From Granulicella aggregans (GTDB lineage: Bacteria; Acidobacteriota; Terriglobia; Terriglobales; Acidobacteriaceae): a stretch of 64,000 nucleotides of DNA. The position numbers were made by a program, and so were the translations under genes. Shown here piece by piece: positions 42,296 to 50,457 of the stretch (positions are counted from its first letter, which is position 1; every line of letters starts with the position of its first letter). Location of the stretch: positions 124,001 through 188,000 of the forward strand of contig NZ_JAGSYE010000001.1 in the NCBI RefSeq assembly GCF_025685565.1, in the 5' to 3' direction. A model generated the notes under the pieces. That model made no database searches. It had not been told where the DNA came from and saw only the letters and a program-made list of their open reading frames with translations.

Positions 42296-44386
42296 TCATC
42301 GAACAACTCCTACCGACTGCACCATCGTCATCGCCGGAATCTCGCTGGGTGAGATGACGGTGATCTTAGGCAGGAAGGGCTCCAGGAGACGCCGCAGATA
42401 GAACCTGCCCGGTGAAGAGCACAGCAGCACCGGTGGAGCCTCATTAATCTGATCGCCAAAGGACGCACGCAAACTATCTAGCACGCGGCGTGCCACAGAT
42501 ATCTGCAGGCCTGTGGAAGAAAGCTGCCCGGTCTGCCCATTCGCCGCTCGCATGCACTCTTCTTCAATCGACGCGTCGAGCGTCACCACTCTCAGCTCTC
42601 CCTTGGTATCAAGCAAAGGCCGTATCAGCCCCCGGCCAAGGGCCTGCCGCGCAGCCTCGACCAGCGCCACGCCATTCTTGTTGATCGCCGCAGTATCCAC
42701 CAGCGCTTCAAGGATGGTCCCCAGGTCCCTGATCGAAACCTGCTCCCTCAGCAACTGCTGCAGCACCTTCTGCACTTCGCCCAGGCTCAGCAACTTCGGA
42801 ATCAGCTCTTCAACCAGCTTGGGATGCGACTCATTCAGGCGATCGATAAGACGCTTCGTCTCGTGACGCGAGAGCAACTCATAAGCATTGCGCTTGATGA
42901 GCTCCGCAAGATGCGCAGCTAACACAGAAGTAGAATCCGCGACGGCATATCCGGCAGCGATCGCCTGTGCCTGCAGCTCCTTGCTGATCCACTTCGCCGG
43001 CACATCGAAGGCTGGCTCACGCGTCTCTTCGCCAGGTAGATTCGGCACGCCCGCCTCAGAGCTGATCGCCAACGCAAGTCCGCGGCGAAGCTCCCATCGA
43101 GCGATCTCTACGCCACGGATATAGACGACGTACTCGCCCTCACGTAGCGCGAGGTTGTCCGTAATGTGAATCGAAGGAACAAGGAACCCCAGTTGTTGTG
43201 CGAGATTCTTGCGCAGCGCCTTCACACGAGCAAGCAGTTGGCCGCCCTGCTTCGCATCGACCAGCGGCACCAGTCCAACGCCCACCTCGAGCATCAGCTC
43301 GTCGAGCTTCATCACGGAGTCCATCGACTCAGCCGCAAGCGCCGGAGCTCCACCAGGCTTGCCTGCCGTCAGAAGCGCCGGCTCAACCGCATCCGGATCT
43401 TCCGCAACCTTCTCGTCCTTGATCTTGTACGCGGCATACATCAGCCCAGCAGCTACGCTAAAGAAGGCGACCTTGGGCAGCCCTGGAATGAACCCGAGTG
43501 CCGCAAGCACGCCTCCACCGATCCAAAGCAGTCGAGGGCTGCTCAGCAGTTGCTTCTGCACGTTGACGCCGAGCGACTCCTTCGAAGCCGCGCGCGTAAC
43601 CACGATACCGCCCGCTACCGACACAAGCAGCGAAGGCAAAATCGACACCAGGCCATCGCCAACTGTCAGGATCGTGTAGGTCTTCAGCGCCTCCTGAAAA
43701 GGAATGCCCTGCTGAAACACTCCGATCAAGAAACCGGCGATGATGTTGATCGCCATGATCAGAATCGTGGCCAGCGAGTCGCGTTGCGAGAACCTCGCGG
43801 CGCCGTCCATCGCGCCGCAAAACTCCGCCTCTCGCGATACATTTTCGCGGCGCTTGCGGGCCTGCTGCTCGTTGATGAGACCGGCGTTAAGATCGGCGTC
43901 GATCGCCATCTGCTTACCCGGCATCGCGTCCAAAGTGAAGCGAGCCGTAACTTCCGCAGTACGCACCGCACCATGACTGATGACGAGATACTGAATCGCG
44001 ATCAACGCCAGGAAGATCACGAAGCCGACAACATAGTTGCCGCCAACGACGAACTGCCCGAACGCTTCGATGACCTTGCCAGCCGCCGAGGAACCTTCGT
44101 TCCCGTGCAGCAGAATGCGTCGCGTGCTCGCAAGATCGAGCGAGAGACGAAGCATCGTCAGCAGTAGAAGAAGGCTCGGAAACACCGAGAACTCAACCGG
44201 CCGCAGGATCTGCACAGCAGTCAGCAGCACCAGCACCGAAGCCGTGATGCTGACCGTCAGCATCAGGTCCAGCAGGATGCTGGGCAACGGCACCAGCATC
44301 ACGAAGACCATCGACACCGCCGCCATCGGCACAACCCATTCACCCGAGGAAGCAAGCGTCTTCAACAAACCCTTTTTTTCACTCAT
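42296..44386 (-). CDS. flhA: Flagellar export gate protein FlhA
   Basis: A 696-residue FlhA, the ring-forming export gate. Eight N-terminal membrane helices are followed by the FHIPEP-type loop GAVRTAEVTARFTLDAMPGK and NAGLINEQQARKRRENVSRE, then the cytoplasmic domain with LREGEYVVYIRGVEIARWEL. Length is normal. The start overlaps the flhB stop by 4 nt. In many bacteria flhF and flhG follow; here fliA does. Confidence 0.96.
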   Translation of the reverse strand: MSEKKGLLKTLASSGEWVVPMAAVSMVFVMLVPLPSILLDLMLTVSITASVLVLLTAVQILRPVEFSVFPSLLLLLTMLRLSLDLASTRRILLHGNEGSSAAGKVIEAFGQFVVGGNYVVGFVIFLALIAIQYLVISHGAVRTAEVTARFTLDAMPGKQMAIDADLNAGLINEQQARKRRENVSREAEFCGAMDGAARFSQRDSLATILIMAINIIAGFLIGVFQQGIPFQEALKTYTILTVGDGLVSILPSLLVSVAGGIVVTRAASKESLGVNVQKQLLSSPRLLWIGGGVLAALGFIPGLPKVAFFSVAAGLMYAAYKIKDEKVAEDPDAVEPALLTAGKPGGAPALAAESMDSVMKLDELMLEVGVGLVPLVDAKQGGQLLARVKALRKNLAQQLGFLVPSIHITDNLALREGEYVVYIRGVEIARWELRRGLALAISSEAGVPNLPGEETREPAFDVPAKWISKELQAQAIAAGYAVADSTSVLAAHLAELIKRNAYELLSRHETKRLIDRLNESHPKLVEELIPKLLSLGEVQKVLQQLLREQVSIRDLGTILEALVDTAAINKNGVALVEAARQALGRGLIRPLLDTKGELRVVTLDASIEEECMRAANGQTGQLSSTGLQISVARRVLDSLRASFGDQINEAPPVLLCSSPGRFYLRRLLEPFLPKITVISPSEIPAMTMVQSVGVVR

Positions 44387-45486
44387 CCGCGCACCAGCTC
44401 TCCGGACGCGTTACGGCTACGTCGCCGCTGCTCCTGCATTCTTACCTCTGCCTGTGCTCTGAAGACGATGACGAGAATATCCGCGACCGCCTGATAAAGT
44501 GCAGATGGAATCGAGTCGCCTATCTCAACCGTCTTATACAACGCTTGCGCGAGCGGCTTGTTCTCCAGAAGAAGAACGCCATTCTCCGCCCCGATAGCCT
44601 TGATCTCCTGCGCCAGAAGATTCATTCCCTTTGTGACGACGATGGGCGCGGGCATATCCGGCGTGTACCGCAGCGCCACCGCATAGTGGGTCGGATTGGT
44701 CACAATCACGGTCGCCGTAGCTGCCGCAGCAAGTGCCTGCTTCTTTCTCATGCGGCGCTGCATCCGGCGAATTCTACCCTTGCTTACAGGGTTTCCCTCG
44801 CTCGACTTGTGCTCTTCCTTAATCTCTTCGCGACTCATCTTCAGGTCGCCTTCCATCTTTTGCCAGGTCAACAGATAGTCGACACCGGACCACGCAATCA
44901 GGACCAGGCACGCCTTCCAGCCCACCTCGTACATCATGCCGCCGACAGTGGACATCAGCATCTTCAGTCCAAACGACGAAGCGTGAATCATCAGTCCCCA
45001 GTGCGAGCTCATGCAGTTCTCCGCGATCCATGCGATCGCTCCAAACGGCAGCAGAGACTTCAAAAGATTATTCAGACCTGTAACCGAAAAAATCTGGCCC
45101 AGCTTCGATGCAGGGTTGAATCGCTCGAATTTAAGCTGCAGCGCCTCGGGCGCGATACTGATCCCGCCCTGCGCCACACCGGCCGCGACCGATAGCAGCA
45201 TCGCTGTCAGCAGTACAGGCACAATCCAGCGAAACACCTCGACCGCGCTCCAGAAGAAGATGGGACCGCCGCTCTGAAAGTCTCCGGTCGCGGCAGAGTC
45301 CAGAACGTTCCTATAGAAAGTCGTCCAGTGCGTCACCGCTCCACGGCACATCATCGCCAGCGCAGCTACGGCCCCAATGAGAGCAAGCACGCTTGGCAGC
45401 TCCTTCGAACGGGCGACCTGGCCCTGTTCGCGGGCCTTTTCCCGGCGTTTGGGTGTAGCTTGCTCTGTTTTATTCGACTCGGGCAT
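44383..45486 (-). CDS. flhB: Flagellar export switch protein FlhB
   Basis: A 367-residue FlhB. After four membrane helices the cytoplasmic domain holds the self-cleavage site NPTH (VIVTNPTHYAVALRY), whose cleavage switches export from rod/hook to filament substrates. The opening ESNKTEQATPKRREKAREQG is typical. It couples by 4 nt to flhA. Confidence 0.96.
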   Translation of the reverse strand: MPESNKTEQATPKRREKAREQGQVARSKELPSVLALIGAVAALAMMCRGAVTHWTTFYRNVLDSAATGDFQSGGPIFFWSAVEVFRWIVPVLLTAMLLSVAAGVAQGGISIAPEALQLKFERFNPASKLGQIFSVTGLNNLLKSLLPFGAIAWIAENCMSSHWGLMIHASSFGLKMLMSTVGGMMYEVGWKACLVLIAWSGVDYLLTWQKMEGDLKMSREEIKEEHKSSEGNPVSKGRIRRMQRRMRKKQALAAAATATVIVTNPTHYAVALRYTPDMPAPIVVTKGMNLLAQEIKAIGAENGVLLLENKPLAQALYKTVEIGDSIPSALYQAVADILVIVFRAQAEVRMQEQRRRSRNASGELVRG

Positions 45487-45522
45487 AGGTCAGTGATTGT
45501 CCTGTGTCTGCGGCTGCGTTCG

Positions 45523-46293
45523 TTACTTTGCGAGGTGCAAGACCCGGTCGGCATAGCCGAGCGAGTTGAGAAAAAGGTTGCGAAACATATCCGGCCAATA
45601 CTTCAGCGAGATGAAAAGTATGGACAGCCCCAGAAGACTCTTTACCGCTGGGCCAAGCAGCATCAACGGCAACTGCGGCGATGCCTTGCCCAGCAGCCCA
45701 AGCACGATGTCCGTCAGAAGCGTGGCCGATAAAACAGGCGCGGCGATCTGCACACCCGTCGAAAGAATCGCGGTTCCCGCACCCACCAGAGCCATCACCA
45801 GCGGCTCATTCAGCTTCGCTCCGCCCGGCGGAAGATAGGTGAAGCTGTTCCCGATCGCCCGCAGCAGCCACAGGTGTACATCCAGCCGCAGGAAGATCAG
45901 CATCGCGATCGAGTTGTGGAACATTGCTACGACCGTCGTATCTACCTGTGTGTTGGGGTCGAGAATATTGATCAGCGAGTACCCCATCTGGATGCTCAGA
46001 ACCTGTCCGGCCATCTGCACCGCTTCGAAGACAACCTGCGTCGCAATTCCCAACGCGACTCCTACCAGCAGTTCGCGAAAAACCAGCATTGGCCACTCGG
46101 TCATGGGCAGCGCGGGCCAGCTGTGCGAGACCATCGGATACATCAGCAGCGTGAGTCCAAGAACCAGCGCCGCCTTGATCCGCGCTGGGATCACCGAGCT
46201 TCCCAGGAAAGGCGCGAAGAGGAAGAGCCCCGAGAGCCTCACGCTGATCGCCAACATCGCCTGCATCACGTCCAGGAACGGGATCTGGATCAC
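45523..46293 (-). CDS. fliR: Flagellar export protein FliR
   Basis: A 256-residue FliR with about six membrane helices, part of the FliPQR export channel. The frame is open to 46359, but a GTG at 46293 overlaps the fliQ TGA (GTGA) and gives the usual length and a normal N-terminus (IQIPFLDVMQAMLAIS). Segments such as LVGVALGIATQVVFEAVQMA and AGQVLSIQMGYSL are typical of the family. Confidence 0.92.
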   Translation of the reverse strand: MIQIPFLDVMQAMLAISVRLSGLFLFAPFLGSSVIPARIKAALVLGLTLLMYPMVSHSWPALPMTEWPMLVFRELLVGVALGIATQVVFEAVQMAGQVLSIQMGYSLINILDPNTQVDTTVVAMFHNSIAMLIFLRLDVHLWLLRAIGNSFTYLPPGGAKLNEPLVMALVGAGTAILSTGVQIAAPVLSATLLTDIVLGLLGKASPQLPLMLLGPAVKSLLGLSILFISLKYWPDMFRNLFLNSLGYADRVLHLAK

Positions 46294-46559
46294 TGGAGCA
46301 CCTTCGAGAAGTCCGAGAACAGGCTGAAGGTGTAGGTGCTGAGATGACGCCACATCCACGGCATCAGGATGAACAGTGCAGAGCCTGTCGCCAATAGCCG
46401 AGGCACGCTCGAAAGGGTCTGGTCCTGAAGCGACGTGAGCACCTGCACGATGTTGACGAGGAGGCTGACCGCAATCGCGACCAAAAGAATCGGTGCGGTC
46501 AGAAGCATGACCTCCTCCAACATCAACCGCCCTAAAGTGACCACCGCATCTGCGCCCAT
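46290..46559 (-). CDS. fliQ: Flagellar export protein FliQ
   Basis: An 89-residue FliQ, exactly the usual length, with two membrane helices (VMLLTAPILLVAIAVSLLVN and a second around VPRLLATGSALFILMPWMW) flanking QVLTSLQDQTLS. The ATG at 46559 shares bases with the fliP stop (TAATG). The longer frame from 46601 adds an unneeded N-terminus. Confidence 0.94.
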   Translation of the reverse strand: MGADAVVTLGRLMLEEVMLLTAPILLVAIAVSLLVNIVQVLTSLQDQTLSSVPRLLATGSALFILMPWMWRHLSTYTFSLFSDFSKVLQ

Positions 46560-47290
46560 TACTGAAAGCTCCTCATCAATGACCCAATCAACAGGTGCCA
46601 TCCGTCAACCATCAGGAACAGGAGCAGCTTCAGCGGCGTCGAAATAACGACCGGCGGCAACTGCATCATGCCGACCGAGGTCGTAATCGAAGCCACCACC
46701 ATGTCCACTACAAGGAATGGCAGAAAGAGCACGGTGCCGATCTGAAAGCCGGACTTCAGCTCCGAAAGAATGTACGAGGGCAGGATCACCCGAAAGGAAA
46801 GGTCTTCAACCTTGTGCGGTCGCGGCTCCTTCGCCAGCTCGAGAAACAGGTTCACGTCCTTCTCGCGCACATAGTGGGACATGAACATCCGTAACGGCGT
46901 TCCCGCCCGCTGCACCGCATCGAGAGGTGTGATCTTTCCATCCTGCAGAGGGACAACCGCCGTGTCGTAGATCGTCTGTCCGACCGGCTGCATCAGGAAG
47001 AAGGTCATAATCATTGAAAGCCCGATCAGGGTCTGGTTCGAAGGAGTCGTCTGCAGTCCCAGCGCCTGGCGCAGGAAGTGAAAGACGATCAGCAGACGGG
47101 CAAACGGAGTCACGCACAACAGCAGCGAAGGAATGAGCGTGAGGAACGTCATCAGGACGACGATCGTCCAGGGTGCAGACGTTCCGCCCAGCCCGTTGAT
47201 CTGAAGTCCTCCGGGCCCGGCCGCGACGCCAGCCCCAGCGCCGGCCCCGTGCGCGACAAACATTCCAAGGCTCATCAAAGCGCTGTTCAC
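46559..47290 (-). CDS. fliP: Flagellar export protein FliP
   Basis: A 243-residue FliP, the core of the export channel. LLLCVTPFARLLIVFHFLRQ and LGLQTTPSNQTLIGLSMIMT are the conserved first half, and LPSYILSELKSGFQIGTVLF with LPFLVVDMVVASITTSVGMM the second. A glycine/alanine-rich N-terminus takes the place of a clear cleavable signal. It overlaps fliO by 4 nt. Confidence 0.95.
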   Translation of the reverse strand: MNSALMSLGMFVAHGAGAGAGVAAGPGGLQINGLGGTSAPWTIVVLMTFLTLIPSLLLCVTPFARLLIVFHFLRQALGLQTTPSNQTLIGLSMIMTFFLMQPVGQTIYDTAVVPLQDGKITPLDAVQRAGTPLRMFMSHYVREKDVNLFLELAKEPRPHKVEDLSFRVILPSYILSELKSGFQIGTVLFLPFLVVDMVVASITTSVGMMQLPPVVISTPLKLLLFLMVDGWHLLIGSLMRSFQ

Positions 47291-47652
47291 TGCGACCTCT
47301 CATCTCTGTTGTTGTCATCAAGCTTTGTAAGCAGTTGAACGCCGCCCGCCGAACTGCCGATAAGGTACTGCGAGCCATCGACCATCACAATGGATAGAGT
47401 CCGCTTCTCGCCCAGCGATATCGTTTCGGCAACACGAAGCCTTTTTGCTGAAATCTGTTGGCTGCGTTTGCGCTCAACCCAGCGCCAACCAGCCTGCAGC
47501 TTTTCCAATACCATCTGCAGCGTGATCGCCCCCGAAGTTGCCGGGCGGTGCGATTCGCTCGCTGGTAAACCCGCCGCCACCTCTGTGATTCGAAGAACAC
47601 TTGCCCAGCTCTGCTGGGTCTCCGCCGTTGCGGCGGAATTCGAACGCGTCAT
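47287..47652 (-). CDS. fliO: FliO-like protein without membrane helix
   Basis: A 121-residue protein in the fliO position between fliN and fliP. The C-terminal part (RLRVAETISLGEKRTLSIVM, VDGSQYLIGSSAGGVQLLTK) matches the conserved FliO cytoplasmic segment. FliO normally has an N-terminal membrane helix that assists FliP ring assembly; none is visible here, nor in the longer frame to 47709. I start at 47652, where the ATG overlaps the end of the upstream fliN-like gene. Confidence 0.75.
   Translation of the reverse strand: MTRSNSAATAETQQSWASVLRITEVAAGLPASESHRPATSGAITLQMVLEKLQAGWRWVERKRSQQISAKRLRVAETISLGEKRTLSIVMVDGSQYLIGSSAGGVQLLTKLDDNNRDERSQ
47336..47363 (+). promoter_or_regulatory. Antisense sigma-28-like site inside fliO
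   Basis: On the plus strand TGAA (47336-47339), 16 nt, GCCGATAA (47356-47363), a perfect match to the local sigma-28 pattern. No plus-strand gene lies downstream, so it would give RNA antisense to fliO and fliN. Confidence 0.35.
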
Positions 47653-47957
47653 ACCAGGTCCGTAATGCGTGCGGCAAGACGTTCGCCCACGACTTCGAAT
47701 TCGGTCCATGCCATCAGGACTCCGTTAACATTGAGTGGAAGGTCCGTGCTCTGGTGGCAAGCCGTATGCACGAGAGATCCTGGCCGAAGCTTCAGCAGGA
47801 AGCCCACGGTGAAGTTGACAACCGGAACCTCCAGCCCAAGCGTGCAGGGTAGCCAGGGCAAAAGGTCCTCGGCGCTGCCGGGACGAACTGGCGTTGCCGT
47901 CTGAGCGGGGCTCGTTGTCTCGTGTTGGATCGGCGGTATAGATGCCACAGTGGCCAC
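47649..47957 (-). CDS. fliN: Short FliN-like switch protein
   Basis: A 102-residue protein consisting of little more than one SpoA/FliN domain (TLGLEVPVVNFTVGFLLKLR, PGSLVHTACHQSTDLPLNVN, GVLMAWTEFEVVGERLAARI). It starts with GTG at 47957 behind AGGGA. It heads the fliO-P-Q-R-flhB-flhA-fliA-fliM operon. Together with the long FliN at 39709 the cluster has two FliN-type proteins, so this one may be FliN proper and the other FliY-like, or they form mixed switch rings. Confidence 0.8.
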   Translation of the reverse strand: MATVASIPPIQHETTSPAQTATPVRPGSAEDLLPWLPCTLGLEVPVVNFTVGFLLKLRPGSLVHTACHQSTDLPLNVNGVLMAWTEFEVVGERLAARITDLV

Positions 47958-48085
47958 GAAGTTCCCTTCTTGTCATCGCCCCAACTACAGGAGCGACGAC
48001 CGATTTCCTCTGCCTTCAACGAATCTTTCAGCGCTGGCGGATCGCGCGTTCCAATCGTCGAAGGACAAGAAGTTATCCGGGTTAT

Positions 48086-48101
48086 TGCAACTCCGGTGCC
48101 A
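48086..48101 (-). promoter_or_regulatory. Sigma-54 promoter of the fliN-fliO-fliP operon
   Basis: Minus strand reads TGGCACCGGAGTTGCA: GG-N10-GC with near-perfect -24 (TGGCAC) and -12 (TTGCA) boxes. Predicted start near 48075, leaving a leader of about 118 nt before the GTG at 47957. Confidence 0.8.
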
Positions 48102-48247
48102 AAAGGAAACCAGCTCACCCACAAGTGTTATGTAGAGTGCGGGATGTTGGCCGACGCGGTGAATTTGGGCGGGAATCGTGATTTGGATCGACACTTCAAG
48201 TGCCCACTGAACTCAGGCGGCACGAGCGTCTCGCTCCGGATGATGCC

Positions 48248-48285
48248 GGCAGCGGCTCCCTGTGGAAGAACAGGGACCCGCTGCC
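48248..48285 (-). terminator. Hairpin terminator after flgE
   Basis: GGCAGCGG/CCGCTGCC and TCCCTGT/ACAGGGA stacked with one C-C mismatch and a 6-nt loop, 37 bp past the flgE stop. No T run follows on the minus strand. Confidence 0.65.
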
Positions 48286-48322
48286 TCTCATCAATTGCTC
48301 ATAAAGCGCCAGACAGCCTCAA

Positions 48323-49924
48323 TTAGCCGCTGATCATCGCGATCGTGGCCTCAGATACCTGCTGGAAGGTGGTGATGGTCTTGGCATTGGCCGAATACGC
48401 CTGCTGTGCCTCGATCATCTTGGAGAATTCAGCGGCGACATCCACGTTCGAGGCCTCGACCGAGCCACCCGTTATCGTGCCGCGGCCGCCGGTTCCAGCG
48501 ACGCCGATCGAAGCAGCTCCCGAGCCCGGAGTTGCCTGGTAATCGTTGCCGCCAACCCGCGCCAGACCTTGGTTATTGGCGAAGGTCGCCAGCGCAATCT
48601 GACCGAGCGCGTTGGTTTGGCCATTCGAGTAAGTACCCTCAATGGTGCCATCGGACTGGATCGCGTAGCTCGTCAGGGTTCCGCTGCCCTGTCCATTCTG
48701 GGTCGCGGCGGTCGTGTTGGCAAGGTCGGTCTGCGTGATGGTCCCATTGCCATTCTTGTCCGTCAGATCCCAGGTCAAAGTGCTCCCGGCTCCACCGTCA
48801 GCGAACTGAGGGACATTGATGGAGATGCTCTGCACGTAGGTTGCTGGCGTCGTTGCAGGAGTGACGGGCTGAAGCTCGAGGTTACCGGAAGAGTCGAAGT
48901 TGAAAGTGCCCTGGGCGACAGTCCCATCGGCCACGGCCTCCGCTGCGGTTGTGGGTGTGGAGGGAGTGATGGTGGCCGAAGTGGTTGTATCGGTGACCGT
49001 ACCGCCCAGCGCGAGAGTTCCACCCGCTCCGCTCGCAGGCCCTGACAGGGTGATCACGCCCCCACTCAAACTGGCTGTGACGCCCTCAGACTGCAACGTC
49101 GAGTTTGCATTGATAGCGGCGGCGAACTGCGTGACCGTAAGGCCGGCCGCGGAGACGGTGACGGGCGAACCGGACCCGAGCGCGATCGTCGCACTGCCAC
49201 CGAGCGTATCCGTAGCAGCGCCGAAGGTATAAGTGGAAGTGGATTGGCTTGCCGGGGTCGCATTATTGGAGGATAGGTCTGCTCCAGGCAATGCTGCGCT
49301 GTAGCTCCAGGAGTTCGAAGCCGTCTTGGTATAGGTGACAGTAAGGACATGCTGAGCACCCAAAGAGTCATAAACGGGTGTTGTGCTGGAGAACGTTGAT
49401 CCAACAGCGGCAGCGGAGTTCAGATTTGCCGTGATCTGAAACTGTGATGTGGCCGTGGCCGGGATGACGGAGCCAAGAGCGACCTTCAGCGGCTGAAGCG
49501 CACCCGTTGTCGAAACCACACCATTCGTCGCTCCATACCCAAGCACCTGCTCTCCGGAGGGCGAGGTCAGGAAGCCATCAGCATTCGCGGTGAAGTCTCC
49601 AGCCCGCGTGTAGGTCGGAGCTCCATTGGTTCCCTGGACCACGAAGAATCCATTGCCCGAGAGCGCCGCGTTCGACGCGATGCCCGTCGATGAGATCCCG
49701 CCGTCGGTAAAGTCCGAGTTGGTCTGCGAGGCGGTCACGCCCAGCCCGGTGCTGATCGGGTCGTTGCTTTGATTCACGAGGCTGCTCTGCGCGAACAGGT
49801 CACTGAAGGAGACGGTCTGGTCCTTGAAGCCGACCGTATCCAGGTTGGCGAGGTTGTTTGAGACCGACGTAAGCTGGTCCTGGCTGGCGATAAGACCTGA
49901 GAGAGGAACACCGAAGAATGCCAT
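48323..49924 (-). CDS. flgE: Flagellar hook protein FlgE
   Basis: A 533-residue hook protein, longer than in Escherichia coli (about 402). The N-terminal MAFFGVPLSGLIASQDQLTS and NNLANLDTVGFKDQTVSFSD and the C-terminal EFSKMIEAQQAYSANAKTIT are conserved. The extra length is Ser/Thr/Ala-rich surface domain. It forms the curved universal joint; its length is set by FliK, encoded two genes upstream. Confidence 0.95.
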   Translation of the reverse strand: MAFFGVPLSGLIASQDQLTSVSNNLANLDTVGFKDQTVSFSDLFAQSSLVNQSNDPISTGLGVTASQTNSDFTDGGISSTGIASNAALSGNGFFVVQGTNGAPTYTRAGDFTANADGFLTSPSGEQVLGYGATNGVVSTTGALQPLKVALGSVIPATATSQFQITANLNSAAAVGSTFSSTTPVYDSLGAQHVLTVTYTKTASNSWSYSAALPGADLSSNNATPASQSTSTYTFGAATDTLGGSATIALGSGSPVTVSAAGLTVTQFAAAINANSTLQSEGVTASLSGGVITLSGPASGAGGTLALGGTVTDTTTSATITPSTPTTAAEAVADGTVAQGTFNFDSSGNLELQPVTPATTPATYVQSISINVPQFADGGAGSTLTWDLTDKNGNGTITQTDLANTTAATQNGQGSGTLTSYAIQSDGTIEGTYSNGQTNALGQIALATFANNQGLARVGGNDYQATPGSGAASIGVAGTGGRGTITGGSVEASNVDVAAEFSKMIEAQQAYSANAKTITTFQQVSEATIAMISG

Positions 49925-49926
49925 TG

Positions 49927-50436
49927 TTATTTCGCTCCATTTGCAAAGTTGAGGGTTGAGAGATCTAAAGCCTTGGTGGGATCAAGCGAGTTCTGCGTCG
50001 CGTTCTGGATAGCGTTCGTGCTCTGCGTGGAGTTCAACAACTGGTTCCGAGCCTCCACTTGAGCGGCGGAGCCGCTCGCCGTGCTTCCGGTCGCGCTGGT
50101 GCTGTCCCCAGTCGCTGCTACGCTCTTTCCTGTGGCCGTGCTCGAAGAGCTGGTCGCGGTCGAAAGCGTCTGGTTGATGCTGATGAGCTGGTCAAGCGAG
50201 TTCAGAGAGATCATCTGTCCCACCATCGCCGTCGAATCCACCGGCGCGGTCGGGTCCTGGTTCTGCAACTCCTTGACCAGCAAGTTGAGGAACGTTGAGC
50301 TTGTGCTCGAGCCGCCAAGAGCCGAGCTTGAACTGGTCGAAGAGGTTGTGGAACTGGTGGCCTTCGCCGTTGCCTTGTTCGTGGTGGACTGGGCGGTATT
50401 GACGATCGACGCCAGACTGATTGGAGATGTAGACAT
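49927..50436 (-). CDS. flgD: Hook scaffold protein FlgD, short form
   Basis: A 169-residue FlgD with the conserved scaffold core FLNLLVKELQNQDPTAPVDS and TAMVGQMISLNSLDQLISIN. The Tudor/Ig-like C-terminal domains of typical FlgD (about 220-230 residues) are missing and replaced by a Ser/Thr/Ala/Gln-rich tail. It caps the growing hook. GGAGGCAAC precedes the ATG; flgE follows 2 bp later. Confidence 0.9.
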   Translation of the reverse strand: MSTSPISLASIVNTAQSTTNKATAKATSSTTSSTSSSSALGGSSTSSTFLNLLVKELQNQDPTAPVDSTAMVGQMISLNSLDQLISINQTLSTATSSSSTATGKSVAATGDSTSATGSTASGSAAQVEARNQLLNSTQSTNAIQNATQNSLDPTKALDLSTLNFANGAK

Positions 50437-50457
50437 GTTGCCTCCGTAAGAACTGCG

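Larger units (their letters stand above)
47958..48322. other. 365-bp region between fliN-like gene and flgE
   Basis: Contains the sigma-54 promoter at 48086-48101 and the flgE terminator hairpin at 48248-48285. A 69-codon minus-strand frame (47985-48194, GTG start) spans the promoter and has no good ribosome site; I do not treat it as a gene. Confidence 0.6.

Noticed and set aside
43166..44167. 333-codon plus-strand frame
   Set aside because: Antisense to flhA; Gln/His/Arg-rich shadow composition.
47985..48194. 69-codon minus-strand frame between flgE and fliN-like gene
   Set aside because: Spans a strong sigma-54 promoter and lacks a good ribosome site.
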